In this document: positions 43,221-54,959 of the stretch, piece by piece
Position numbering within the stretch: position 1 is the stretch's first letter
Layout of the letters: every line of letters starts with the position of its first letter
Origin: Symbiodinium sp. CCMP2592
Lineage: Eukaryota; Sar; Dinophyceae; Suessiales; Symbiodiniaceae
Assembly: GCA_905221615.1 (NCBI GenBank)
Contig: CAJNDT010003446.1
Span: 479,680-543,679 of the forward strand
Direction of reading: 5' to 3'
DNA: 64,000 bases
Made by a program: the position numbers and the translations under genes
The notes under the pieces: generated by a model
The model's database searches: none
Seen by the model: only the letters and a program-made list of their open reading frames with translations
What the model was told of the DNA's origin: nothing

Positions 43221-43694
43221 GTTGGAGGATTTCCTTGCTTGGTCACTGAGTATGGCAAGCCCGGTTTGGAACTGCCCCAGGAGCTGGAGCTGCATGTGTT
43301 ATATCTGTTGGCATTACATGCTACAGCACCTGCGTGCGCAGGGTTCACTGAACTCAATTTTGATATTGCTGGCATTATCTCTGACAAACACCAGCCAACT
43401 GAGACGTTACAGCCTGTTTTTGCCACCGCAACATAGTAGATCGCTTGATCACAAGGCATAGACCTAGATGCCGCATGACTTAAAACACGCTTTGAGCTGC
43501 CCGGCCGGTCTTTGCTTGGTCCTGGACGGACAAGCCCCAAAATCCTGCACCCGAAACCCCGACCGCGGCATGGCGACTGCGGCCTTGCTGATCGACTCTG
43601 CAAAGTAGAGCCCAGCACCAAACAAGCCTGTTTAGCGTAGTTTTCGGGGGTTTGGGTTTAGGGTTTGGGGCCTAGGTTGAGGTTTGTGATTCAT

Positions 43695-43889
43695 TTATGC
43701 AGGTTGGTCGTCATCAGCTGCTTTACCTATATCACGACAGGTGCAATCGTTGCTCTTGCTCATGCTGTTCGCACTTCTACAGACCTGCTTCTCGTCGTTG
43801 TGACAGCATTTTGCATGATCATGCTTCTGGCGTATGTTTCAACACTGCTTGGTCCCCTCATTCGTAGTGTTGTATTGACGGCACCATGA
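43695..43889 (+). CDS. Candidate terminal exon with membrane segments
   Basis: After an acceptor-like TTTATGCAGG near 43700 the frame reads LVVISCFTYITTGAIVALAH and onward, ending with a stop at 43887-43889. Two strongly hydrophobic stretches suggest membrane helices. No family recognised, and it may be a chance hydrophobic frame. Confidence 0.3.
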   Translation, partial: LCRLVVISCFTYITTGAIVALAHAVRTSTDLLLVVVTAFCMIMLLAYVSTLLGPLIRSVVLTAP

Positions 43890-44188
43890 CTATTGTACAA
43901 GCTTGGATCCAACGATGCGAGTATAATTTTTGTTTCACGAGTCGACGGAAAAAACTAGTGCTAAACCTACGAAATCCTGGATTTAGAGTCGAGCTACTTG
44001 TCCATTTCCGACTTCCACAACACTTCCACAACACTGAAATCTTGGGCTTCCCAAGCCGGGAATACCCCCATTCAAACTCACAAGCCCTCATGCCAAAGTC
44101 CATGGGCTCGAATCCCGCTCCGGTCACCCCCCCCCCCGAACCCACGTGCGCGGGCTCGAATCCCACCCCTGTCATTTTTGCTCTTTTA

Positions 44189-45229
44189 GAGCCGCTTGTC
44201 CTTTTCCGAAAAAAACAAGCGCGACTGAATCTACAAAATCCTGGATTTAGAGCTGCTTGTCCCTTTCCGAAAAGGACAAGCGCGACTAAATCAGCAAAAT
44301 CCTGGATTTAGAGCTGCTTGTCCTTTTCCGAAAAGGACAAGCGCGACTAAATCAGCAAAATCCTGGATTTAGAGCTGCTTGTCCCTTTCCGAAAAAAACA
44401 AGCGCGACTGAATCTACAAAATCCTGGATTTAGAGCTGCTTGTCCTTTTCCGAAAAGGACAAGCGCGACTAAATCTACAAAATCCTGGATTAGAGCTGCT
44501 TGTCCTTTTCCGAAAAGGACAAGCGCGACTAGATCAGCAAAATCCTGGATTTAGAGCTGCTTGTCCCTTTCCGAAAAAAACAAGCGCGACTGAATCTACA
44601 AAATCCTGGATTTAGAGCTGCTTGTCCTTTTCCGAAAAGGACAATCGCGACTAAATCAGCAAAATCCTGGATTTAGAGCTGCTTGCCCTTTTCCCAAAAC
44701 GACAAGCGCGACTAAATGTAGAAAACCCAACAGCCTAAGAGCAGCCACACGAAAAGAAAGGAGGGGATCTCGAGATTTGCAGCCGGCCTTGTCTAAAAGG
44801 CACATTTTATGAACAGAATCTATCACTTGAAAATCACCAGCAATTTTCCAAATTTCCGGAGACAGAATGTAGAAACTCTCGAATTTAGAGCTGCTTGTCC
44901 TTTTCCGAAGAGGACAAGCGCGACTAAATCTACAAAATCCTGGATTAGAGCTGCTTGTCCTTTTCCGAAAAGGACAAGCGCGACTAAATCAGCAAAATCC
45001 TGGATTTAGAGCTGCTTGTCCCTTTCCGAAAAAAACAAGCGCGACTGAATCTACAAAATCCTGGATTTAGAGCTGCTTGTCCTTTTCCGAAAAAAACAAG
45101 CGCGACTAAATCTACAAAATCCTGGATTAGAGCTGCTTGTCCTTTTCCGAAAAGGACAAGCGCGACTAGATCAGCAAAATCCTGGATTTAGAGCTGCTTG
45201 TCCCTTTCCGAAAAAAACAAGTGCGACTA
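44189..45229. repeat. 61-bp minisatellite with a hairpin in each unit
   Basis: About nine units at 44189-44715 and six at 44880-45229, separated by ~165 bp of unrelated sequence. Degenerate copies begin near 43970. The period is 61 bp (A-runs at 44235, 44296 and 44357). Many units contain the palindrome CTTGTCCTTTTCCGAAAAGG followed by ACAAG. Other units carry GTCCCTTTCCGAAAAAAACA, which pairs less well, and they also differ after it (GACTGAATCTAC versus GACTAAATCAGC). This mixture of two variants suggests a higher-order repeat. Confidence 0.93.
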
Positions 45230-45485
45230 GTCCTTTTGCGACTATCCCACCAGCCATGATTCTGGCTACAGCCATCATTCTGGCATAGATGCGAGCAGCC
45301 GGAGTAGTGGCAACTCGGAGACTCGTGAAACATGTATGGTAGGACACGGAAGCCGCGTATCTTACAGGCCTTTCACAGTCAAGAGTGGGTTTGGCGTCAA
45401 GGGGCCAAGTGAAACAGCTTCCTGCACCACGGATCCCTCCCATAGAAAGATAAGGTAGGGGCTTCAATGACCTTGAGAATGGCAT
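45230..45485 (-). CDS. Candidate exon beside the minisatellite
   Basis: The minus strand is open from 45485 into the array. The part outside the array (about 85 codons, including SYHTCFTSLRVATTPAARIY) has a mixed composition that could be coding. No family recognised and no splice sites established. Its tail inside the minisatellite is surely not conserved coding sequence. Confidence 0.22.
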
Positions 45486-45489
45486 ATGA

Positions 45490-48100
45490 GGGCTATGTTA
45501 TACTCTGTTTATGCAAAGGAACCCTGGGAACTGATCCTATTCAAAGCCTGTCGGTATCTCACAGCCAAGAGCATGGGCCCACACCTGAAGGATTGGCTCG
45601 TGTGAGGTCGAAGTCGTCCGATGTGATGCCCTCTGCCGCCGCATGCGACGTGCCATGGAAGAACCAGAACTCCTGTGTCCAGGGTGCTGGGGGTTCAGAA
45701 AAACAGGGGTCGCTTGTCAATCCTCGCTAGGGGTCCTTTGAATAGGGATCCTTCGCTGAAAGTCTCATAAGGGATAGCTACTAGCTGTTTGCATTCAATC
45801 GGGCACCAGAGAAATGAACCGGAGGTTCAGGGACACTTATTGCTACAATCACGATGTATAACACCACTTTTCGGAAACACGAGTGCTGCTGCCGGTACCA
45901 AAGGAGGCACAGTATTCCGGTCACTGGCCCTGCTTTGACCAAAACAGTGGCCATGATAACGGTTTAGGGTTTAGGGTTGGGGGCCTGGCGTGTCGAAGGA
46001 TCAGCTTGTGTTGACGCAATATTACTTCGCCCGCACACCCCATGCCAGCCAGGGTGCATTAGCTTGCTTCTGGATGTCCGTCCGAAGAGCACTGGACCGT
46101 GCCAACTGGGCGACGTGGCTGGAAAAGGAGGAAACGGGTCGCGACACGAAATCCGAATCTCATGACTTCCACAACCCCAGGGCCTAAAGGCCTAAACTAT
46201 CCTAAACTTCCTAAACCCTGAATCCCCTAAATCCTAAAGCCCTAACACCGCCCTCAATTCCGGGCCGGGCTGCTCCAGTCACCGGACCTGCGGTCATTGG
46301 CTCTCCGGCCAAGGCCTCCTTCGCACAGCGATGCCAAGAGCCGCAAACGAAACTCCTACAAAGACAGCGGCAGTGCACGACGACAGCAAAAACGGCAGTA
46401 GCAGCAGCGCAGAAGTAGTGGCAGGCTTCTTCGCAGCTGCGAGGCATAGCTGCTAGCTGCTGCAGACGACATGCTACTCAAGCTCTGAATGAGCAGGACC
46501 TGTAGACATGGGACCGCAGCACAGATGACAGACTACAGGACCAAGTTACAAGGTTTGCACGAGGTAGCTCCACGAAGATTACAGCTGAAACGGGAGAGCT
46601 CAAGACACTTCACCTCCGGCATGAACACACCAGAACATGGATCTTGAAGGAACTCAACCAAGCCCCGGCTGACACAGGTCGAATAAGTCTTGCCCAAAGT
46701 CCTGCCAGTTCTCCATCTGCCGTGATGCCTAGGTCTCATTCTGGGGGAAGGGCAAAAAGGCCTTCGGGAAGTCCGATTACTTGTCAGCTACGATTGAAGC
46801 TGGCTTTGGCGGTGCCGGACCAAGGAGTTTCTGGGCCTCGAGGCCACCATCACAACCGCCACCACAGCAGCAGCATCGGCAGTAGCAAGAACAGCAACAG
46901 CATGAGCTCTGCTACTTCTCCAAAGCGCAAGGCTTCACCTGCCCTACTCTGCCGTGGGAGGCCTCAGGTAGCCGGTCGCAGTCGCTGACGATGCCGTCAC
47001 GCCTCCCAAAACCGGAGCTTTCAGACTGAGGGCTGCGGCCGAGCTTTTGCTACGAGGGTTCGGGCCGGGTCTCAATTTGAGCCGCATACTGCAAATTGCC
47101 CAGAAGACAACCGAAGACATGAATGATGTAAGAACGGCACGGTTCCCAGCTGTTAAATCCTCTCGGTGCCGGCCTCTGCTGGTACGTCGCCCACGCAGCC
47201 GCGTTCATCACTTCGACGGCCCCACGTAGCTCATATCTCCTCGGGATGGCAGCTTAAAATCAATGAAAGCAGTGGAAGATGGACGGGTTCCGTTCCTTCA
47301 TCCATGACTGGAAACCCCTATACTCTAAAGCGTCTGTGCACCCAAGGCAAGCAACAAGCCTTTGCCCCGAAACCCCTCAACTGAACCCTAACCAACGGCA
47401 AGGGGCGTAGGCAGCCCACCCGTCCGATCTCGTGTGCGGACGCTGTGAGTGGTCTCGCGGAGGAGCCTCCAAGCATCATCAGAGTGGCTGTGGCAGAGTC
47501 GGAGTAGTAGCAGTAGTAGTAGTAGTAGTAGTAGTATAGTAGTAGTGGGAGCCGTAGGAGCAGGAGTTGGAGTAGAAGGAGGAGCAGGTTCGTAACAAGA
47601 CTCGGTAGAGAGCACCACAGCCAAAACAACGAAACGTTCATCCCAATCTCGCCGCAGCAAGGCACAGGCCTAGAAGACTACTTAGGCTATCAACTCGGTC
47701 TTCGGCATACAGTCATTGCAGATCCTAGTCAAAATCGACTTAGTAGCCGGTCAGTCCGCCCTCAGAAATTTACGGTCATGCCATCCGGGTCCCTCGGGTT
47801 CCAAGGACCCGTCCGCTTGCGCAAGGTCTCTTTGCACTCATCTCCTGACCTTTCCTCAACCCTCTCGCCCCAACTCTCTCGGTTTGAATAGCTCCTGCGG
47901 CCAAAGGGCATGGCAAAGCTTGATAACAGAGCCGAGTCTGTGACCTTGTTGTCAAGCTGGGTAACGGTGCAAAGTTGACGGCTGGCTGTCGGGAATGGAA
48001 CGGGCATCCATCTCGCACTCGATCTTCAGTAACCCCAGAAGCCGAGCAACCTATGTATACTGTGGGTGACTATACCCTGGCACATACTGTCCATAAGAGA
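45490..48100. other. Non-coding stretch with telomere-like tracts
   Basis: Telomere-like runs lie at 45960-45980 (GGTTTAGGGTTTAGGG) and, on the opposite strand, at 46190-46245 (CCTAAA repeats). A TAG-trinucleotide run is at 47505-47545. A plus-strand exon-like frame (45990-46187) and a minus-strand one (46211-46447) have no recognised family. Confidence 0.4.
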
Positions 48101-48106
48101 AATTAG

Positions 48107-48210
48107 GATACCCAGTAACCTAAGAAAAAAAGGCCTCTCTTTTTGGTACTGGGTAACTTTATAAGGAACCTGGGACTACAAAAAGGGAATAAGGGTACTA
48201 CTGGGCATCC
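48107..48210. repeat. Palindromic MITE-like element (c)
   Basis: Ends GGATACCCAGTA and TACTGGGCATCC form imperfect terminal inverted repeats, flanked by TA on both sides (TTA before, TAGG after). No coding capacity. Confidence 0.55.
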
Positions 48211-48820
48211 TAGGAAAGGGCCCCTAGACATTCGGGAGCGTGCGAGCCCCTAGCTGAGCATGCACCTAAGCCGCCGGAAACATGGGCTCAAAACTTCCTC
48301 GGTTTTCAAGTTCGAGGTTTGCGCTTTCATATAAAGTGTAGTGCTTGGGGTTTGAGGGCCTCGAAGCGTAGGATTTGGCAACCTGTCAGCCAAGAGCACA
48401 GTAAATTATAGGCAGGAGAAAAATCAGAGTAAGGATGAGAATGCTGATGATGATGATGATAGTGATGCCGAAATTTGTGCTTCTCTTGTAGCAACAGCAA
48501 TTCGTAGTATTGAGCACAATACAAGCAACAACACCACAGCAATAGTCATTACCACGATAACAAAGATGGCTGTGATAGATAAAAAACGTTTCGGGGCCCA
48601 TCTAAGAAAAGGCTGCAACCCTCTTGCGAACCGGCCGCGAAGGAACTCTGCCCTCTCATTGCTGGTATGCGTACCAACATGCATACAGACAGCTACATGA
48701 GCTGACGCACAGACGTAGACGTGGATGTAGACTATCTGCCGGTTCAGGATTTGGAGATTTGAAAGATTCTTGCCTCAGAGTGTTGCAACTGTTGGCTTCG
48801 TCGTTCTTTGACGGAATCCG
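48211..48820. other. Non-coding stretch
   Basis: A GAT repeat lies near 48440-48465. Short hydrophobic minus-strand frames over 48386-48684 have no recognised family. Confidence 0.45.
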
Positions 48821-48824
48821 ATGT

Positions 48825-48926
48825 GGGAGTTTCCGAAAATAGGGGACCCTAATATAGTACCCTAAATAGTAGGATCCTTAATATATGGACCCCAAAATAA
48901 GGTACCCCTAATTTTCGGAAAATCCC
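48825..48926. repeat. Palindromic MITE-like element (d)
   Basis: Starts GGGAGTTTCCGAAAATAGGG and ends TTTTCGGAAAATCCC. The interior ACCCTAAATAGTAGGATC is shared almost exactly with element f, about 8.1 kb away. Confidence 0.8.
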
Positions 48927-48993
48927 ATTTCAAAGGCCCTCTTTTTCCGAAGTCAGGCCTTCGGGACTGTAAGGGGCCGATTGCCAGCAGAAC

Positions 48994-49029
48994 AGTTTAG
49001 GGTTTAGGGTTTAGGGCTTAGGGTTTAGG
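48994..49029 (+). repeat. Interstitial telomere-like tract
   Basis: Five near-perfect TTTAGGG units, with one TTAGGGC variant. TTTAGGG is the telomere repeat of plants and dinoflagellates. Confidence 0.85.
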
Positions 49030-49640
49030 ATGATCTTCCCAGTGATTCTCCCTGAAGCCTGCCCAATAGCGAACCTCAAGACCTCAAGCGCAAACACCGG
49101 GCCTTGTTCTTGGCCAGCAGCTTCTTCTTCGATCCTCCTCACGGTCTTGCCCATAACCCAAACCTCCCGAAAAAATCAAAAACAAAAACGGCCTGTCACT
49201 ATGGCAACCGTGAAGAGCCGCGCGGTAAGTAGATTACATCACGGGCACCCAGTCCGGTACTGATGGGATCCAAGAGCACGCCCAACATAGCGTGTACCAC
49301 ACGACTTGAGTAAAGAAACCCTAGAGCCCCTTCACAAGAACGTCTAAAGCCCATTGCAACATCCTAAGCAGAGCAGGGAAGCCGGTTCTTCTGACGACAA
49401 CCCCGAAGCCCTACTTATGGAGAAGAAAGGAAAGAAAGAGAGCCGCCCCTTTGAAGTAACCTCGTAAACCCTTACAACACCCTAAACCCTTTGGAGAACC
49501 CCACACCCTACGCCCTGTAAAGGAACCCTAATCCCTCAACCCTAAACCATGGAAAGAACCCTCTCAAGGAATCCTAAACCCTAAACCCCCCTAACCCCGG
49601 CCCCTCCCTTGCCCTAAGCCCAAACCCCCCTTTCGAGGGT
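49030..49640. other. Non-coding stretch with CCCTAAA-type repeats
   Basis: From 49440 to 49620 the plus strand carries many CCTAAACCCT-like units, the reverse orientation of the 48994 tract. No gene supported. Confidence 0.5.
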
Positions 49641-49652
49641 GTCAAACTCAGT

Positions 49653-49994
49653 TTGCAAGAGCAGCGGCTTGCGCTTCGCAAGGTGTCAAAGTGCACTTTG
49701 GGGGTTTTTGCTCCGTCTTCTGCAACCATTGGCACTGCTGGTCAGTTCTGCATGCGTGAGTTTTGGACTCACGGGCGCCTACGTGAGCATCTCCGTGGAA
49801 GCCCGGCATGCTCCCGTTCGTATAATGCCGGAGATCACACCCCGGAGGTCCAGAGCCCAGTCCGGCAGAGGTCTGCCACCCAATGCATTGGTGGGCCCTC
49901 AACCACTTTGGGGTCGCCTCACCCTACCATTGCCAGTCCCTGCTCCAGCCGCTCCCGGCATTCGCTCAAGGCTTCTCGCCGCTGCCAACCATAG
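49653..49994 (+). pseudogene. Possible C2H2-finger-like relic
   Basis: A 113-codon frame contains QFCMREFWTHGRLREHLRGS, which has the Phe, Leu and His-Leu spacing of a C2H2 zinc finger but lacks a clear first Cys pair. Finger-like motifs of this style occur beside reverse transcriptases in some dinoflagellate non-LTR elements as I recall. Short frames further on (50031-50267) may belong to the same relic. Weak, motif-only call. Confidence 0.25.
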
Positions 49995-50339
49995 CAGCGG
50001 TGACTTCTACTCCTCTTTTCTTTTAGTGGTATGCGACTGGTAGAGCATTTCGGCCGGCAGGAGTTCTGTCCAGCCACAGCAGATCTCATCAACCGTGACG
50101 TAGAATGGCAAATTGGCATTGGGTTACCTTTCCCCGAAAATGTTGCTGCTGGCCCCATCAGTTTTCGGCTTGAGAACTGGGTGGTGGCAGCACACACTCG
50201 CGGGATACTTATAGGCGAGCCATCTGCAATCAGGTCGGAGACCGATGCAGTTTTTGCTTGTCTCTAGCTTGCCTGCTTGAATTGATGAGCGCGTCGAGAG
50301 ACGCGAACCACAACCGAAAAAAAAAAATGAACTAACCCC

Positions 50340-50770
50340 CCCCCCCTGCCTCCCTCCCTCCCTTTCTATTTTCCGAGAGTATATGCCCCAAGAATTCTAT
50401 TTTCCGAGAGTAGATGCCCCCAAGCATCTCCTGCCAGGAGCGCCTCCATGGACCAGGCCGCGGGCAGCCGGAAGAGGCTCTGGAGCCGCTCCTGAGCTCT
50501 GCTTCAGAGTGCCTTAAAGGCCCTTTAAAGGAACTCCTAAAAAATTCCCTAAAGGGATCAAAGGGGTGCCCTTTTAAAGGGACTCCTAGAGATCCCTTAA
50601 GAAATCTAAGGGTGCCCTTTAAGGGAACTCCTATACATACCTTAAAGAACCCTTTCAGGGATTCACCGGTACCCTTTAAGGGCTCCTTGAAAAGGGTTTG
50701 GGGCTTTGGGGATACTATAAGGCGTCGGTGACCCTGAAGGGTTTAGGGCTTAGGGTTCAGGCTGACGTCA
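50340..50770. repeat. Degenerate repeats of CCCTTTAAAGGG type
   Basis: A C-run and TCCC repeats at 50336-50365, then about 50-bp degenerate units containing CCCTTTAAGGGAACTCCT between 50510 and 50700. Self-complementary TTTAAA cores recur. Confidence 0.7.
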
Positions 50771-51830
50771 AGGCAGTCAAGGGTTTAGGGCTGTGGGTAA
50801 AAAGGCTTTATAAGGCCGGAGCCTCGCAGATTTTGTCAACAAAACCGCGCCGTGCCCTGAAGATGAAATTGTCCGTGTCGCAAAGCCACGCTGCAGGTCG
50901 GCTTGGCAGGCTGCAAGGCCTGGAAGCCAAGAGCCAGCAACAAGCACAGCCATGAGACGACTCGGGCCAACTTTGTCGTCGTGATCGTCGTCATGACCAT
51001 CATCCTCATCATCAACAACCTCATCAACATCCTTCTGCAAGGCCACCATTGCTATCATTGCCGCATCGTGTGATCGTCGTCTTGGTCAGCCCAGCAGCTG
51101 CTAAAGCAACACTTCTAAATCCGAAGACATGCTAAGAGCAAGGATAACAACTAGCTAGCAACCGACCAATACAGTTGTTAAGATGAGGACAACGGCGAAA
51201 GAAGCCTCATTGAATAATGATGACCGCGGCACTCCAGAATCAGCTGTCGCAAAAGAAACAGCAACAACTTCCCAGAAAGCCGTCTGGACGTATGCCTCGC
51301 AGACGCAGAAAACACACTGGGGCGACGTTGCCAGAGAGGAGAGCCTCTAAACCCTAATACCATCCCAAACACCAAGTCACACCTTTAACCTATGGCGATT
51401 GTAGCGTCAACTGCCAGCCTCCCATCTCCACCAAGCTCTGGCATGCCCCATGCAGCTTCTCATCGTCTCCTCTGCACAGGGAGAGCTCTGCATGCCGCAT
51501 CTGCAATTATACCGAAAAATCCAATCGCCGATCCCTGAAACTCCACTCAAACTCCGAAACTGTCCACACGACTAGCCGAAGTCACTGCCGAGAGAGCCCC
51601 AGCAAACCTGAACCCATCAGAGGCGCCCCTCGTACTTGAGGAAACCCCACAAAACCCTATAAAATCTCATGAAAAAACCCAGAAAACTCCAGAACAGATT
51701 TAAAGAAACGTAAGAAAAAGGAGAAAAAAAAAAAAAACAAAGTCCGCCCCTTCAAGGCCTGCGGAGAGAGCCTCTCGGAGCCGCTGCCTCCGTGCCAAGA
51801 GCTCTTCCGGCAGGACCCAGTCCTTTTTTT
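50770..51830. other. Non-coding stretch
   Basis: Short frames on both strands between 50780 and 51060, none recognised. A run of A lies at 51720-51737. Confidence 0.4.
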
Positions 51831-51854
51831 GGGCGGGGCGGGGGCTTCAGTGAA

Positions 51855-52150
51855 GTTTAGGTTTCTAAAGGGGTTACTTAAGGGCTTTAAGGGGTATAAT
51901 TGAGGGCTTGAAGGGGTTTATTTAAGGGCTTGAAGGGGGATAATTGAAGGCTCCAAGGGGTTTAATTAAGGGCTTTACGGGGTGATTTAAGGGCTTTAAG
52001 GGGTTTAATTAAGGGCTTTAAGGGGTTTAATTAATTTAAGGGGGTATTTAAGGGCGTTAAGGGGTTTAAAGGGTTTTCGGGATTTAAGGGGTTTAACGGG
52101 TTTTAGGGATTTAAGGGGTTTAAAGGGTTTAGGGATTGCAGGGTTTCTGA
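51855..52150 (+). repeat. Minisatellite of GGGCTTTAAGGGGTTTAATTAA type
   Basis: About a dozen degenerate units of roughly 22-26 bp. The array grades into TTTAGGG-like sequence around 52120-52170 and may derive from degenerate telomere-like repeats. Confidence 0.8.
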
Positions 52151-52179
52151 AGGTCTGAGGGTTTAGGGCTTACCTTCGG

Positions 52180-53149
52180 GGTTTCGGGCCCGATCCCTGG
52201 TCTTTGGGTTTTCTTTGCTTGCCTTTCTTGGGTTTAGGATTCAGAGGCTCCATTAGAGTTTCATAGGGGGCCAAAAGGGTTTTAGCCTAACTATGAGGGT
52301 TTAGTAGGGATTAGGGTTCCCATAATAGGGTTCAAGGCTTCTTGGTGGCTCAGGGTTTCAGTTTGCTGTAGAAGGCCATGACCCCAGCAAGACTCCCGCG
52401 GATTCATGACACAGGGATTCTTTCGGGTTGGGGGTTACGATGTAGGCTAGGGCTCCTTTCTGTTGAATTCCTCGTTCCTTCTAAAGAAAAGCAGGAGATG
52501 AGATACCCCAACGAAAGAGCTCAGAAGGCCCCCCGGATCTCCGGGTGTTTTTGCCCTCCGATCACTTCCGAAGTCGGCCCTCTGCCATTTTTGTTCGACC
52601 GCCCCTTCGATCTACGAAGCTGCCGAGGGCTTGAAGCCTCGAAGCTGCCCCAAAAAAAAAGCCTCAACCCTCAAATCCCAAAAATCCCGCAGAGTTTTAG
52701 GGCGTCCCTCAAAATCCCGAAAAGCCGGGAAATGCAGCAGAGAGGCGGGAAGGGCCGCGGCATCCCCCAAGAGAGCAGTCTCGCGCAGGATCTTCGCCGT
52801 CCTTGGAAAAGCAGCCGCGGCGGAGGGAGGGGGAGTTTTGGGTTTAGCGCTTTTAGGGTTTGAAGAGTCTTTAGGGTTTTTAGGCCTTTAAGGGTTTTTG
52901 GGTTTTAGGGCTTCAGGGTTTTAGGGTGCTAAAGTTTTGGGTTTGAAGCCGCCAAGGCCGCGCAAAATTCAGAGAGAGAGAGGAAGTCTTTAAGGTCAAA
53001 GTGGTCCGAAGAATAGGGGTCTTTTTGGGGATAAGGTCTAGTGCAACCCGGAGACTGCGCAACGTCCGCGGAACGGAAGCATGAGGCCACTGTCGGCCCG
53101 ACCTCCATCGAGACTTGCTGAAAGGTGTCAGGGATATGGCATGCTCACA

Positions 53150-53150
<1 letters not shown>
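52180..53150. other. Intron-like sequence with telomere-like tracts
   Basis: TTTAGGG-like runs at 52840-52940. A minus-strand frame around 52830-52720 (beginning SAAAAFPRTAKILRETALLG) looks exon-like but has no family and no confirmed splice sites. Confidence 0.35.
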
Positions 53151-53500
<350 letters not shown>

Positions 53501-54105
53501 AGGACAACGTCTCTTCGAGTGACTGGTCGTTGCTGAAACGACAGCGTATTTCGCCTTCTCGAATTCTGGTTGCACGGATGATCGAAAAGCCAGGCAGCAA
53601 CACCAAAGCCCGAAAGCCACGACAAGAGCCCTCTGCCCTCTACCGCCTCTACCCCTACTTTGATTCCTTACAGGCCTCCTCCTCCGCACCTGGAAGCTGC
53701 AATGCCAACCTACCGGAGCCAAGCTCTCTCTGGCTTGTGAGCTTGCTCTTGCATGGTCCGGTGATGTCTGGTGGATTTTGGGGGTTCGCGGAGACGAGGT
53801 CCTTATGTTTGATTCGGAATACTGCAGGCCTTGCGAAACTTCAAGCAACAGCAGTACTCTGCCGGTTGACCCAAGAGTCGTACAGGGACACGGCTCTTGA
53901 ATCTCTGTGCTGAGCGTGTAGCAGGAATGTAATATCACCCTTAGAAGTTGCAGGAACCCCTCATGTCAACCCTTGTCAGCACAAGAGTTGGAGACAGGGA
54001 GCAGCACGTGCAGTGTCCAGGAAGCTGCATCCACCGAAGAGAAGCTCTTAGGTAGCTCCTCCCACTCGTTAAAAGAGACTCCACGAGAGTTTGCAGGGAC
54101 GTAGG

Positions 54106-54195
54106 CTCCTTTCCTGGGATTACCTTATGTAGGATTCTATATAATATGAACCCCAAGAAGGAACTACTATGGTTATCATAGGGCCTATAGGAGCT
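54106..54195. repeat. Degenerate palindromic MITE-like element (e)
   Basis: The core TAGGATTCTATATAATATGA followed by ACCCCAAGAAGGAACTACTA matches element b closely. The flanks are more diverged and the inverted repeats are weak. Confidence 0.5.
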
Positions 54196-54733
54196 CTCCC
54201 TGGGATGTCTCTGGGGTTTTTGGGGTGTTTGCAAATGCCTTGGACCGTCGGAGGTAGATTTGAAAGTCTGAGATAGGGCTTGCGGTCGAGGACCCTTGTC
54301 TAACGGAGGCCGAAGGTTTAGGAAGAAACAAGCCCTATGAAGGTGCTCAGGGTGGGTTCGCCGTTTGAAGCGGTTTGGGGCCGGAAGAAATCGAAGCTCA
54401 GGCCCCAAACCCCGAGACGTCTTTGGAAGTTCGGAGCCCTCGCCCCAAGCTGCAGTGAAGAATCCTGGGGTCCGTGGGTTTGCGACCGAAAACTCTGAAC
54501 CCAGGGACCAGAGCTCTGGACTCCAGACGAGCGGTTGCGGGCTCTGCACCTACCTTTGGGTATTTTGGAATGGAAGAATGGTAGAAATAGTAATAGTAGT
54601 TATAATTCTACCCCATTCCTCCATTCCCTACTAACCAAAGGTATGTGAAAGCCTGCAGAGCCTTCAAAAAACGTCCGAAAGACCTTCAATGTTACTCGTA
54701 TTCCTATTACTGTTACTACCATTATTATTATTA

Positions 54734-54895
54734 TTACAGAGCCAGAAAAGAAGTACGGACCAACTCTTGGAGAGTCTCGGGGGCTTGGAGCCAAGAAAGT
54801 TTCAGAAAGCTCCCGGGCTCCTTGGTCATCAAGGCTTTCACAGACCGGGCAGTCCTGAGGCGGCGATGGCCGAAGTTGGCTTTCTTCTGGCGGTT
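54734..54895 (-). CDS. Candidate exon
   Basis: The minus strand reads about 50 codons including RTARSVKALMTKEPGSFLKL between telomere-like sequence (54901-54955) and a stop. The composition could be coding. No family recognised. Confidence 0.22.
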   Translation of the reverse strand, partial: NRQKKANFGHRRLRTARSVKALMTKEPGSFLKLSWLQAPETLQELVRTSFLAL

Positions 54896-54900
54896 CGGTG

Positions 54901-54955
54901 AGGTTAGGGTTTGGGGTTTAGGGTTTAGGGTTTCGGGTTTGGGGTTTGGGGTTTG
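54901..54955 (+). repeat. Interstitial telomere-like tract
   Basis: Seven TTTAGGG-like units with GGGTTTGGGG variants. Confidence 0.8.
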
Positions 54956-54959
54956 CGCC

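Noticed and set aside
44189-45229. The 61-bp repeat as a CRISPR array or a coding repeat protein
   Set aside because: No unique spacers, and the plus-frame peptide (ending SATKSAKSWI) is interrupted when variant units shift frame. It is a minisatellite.
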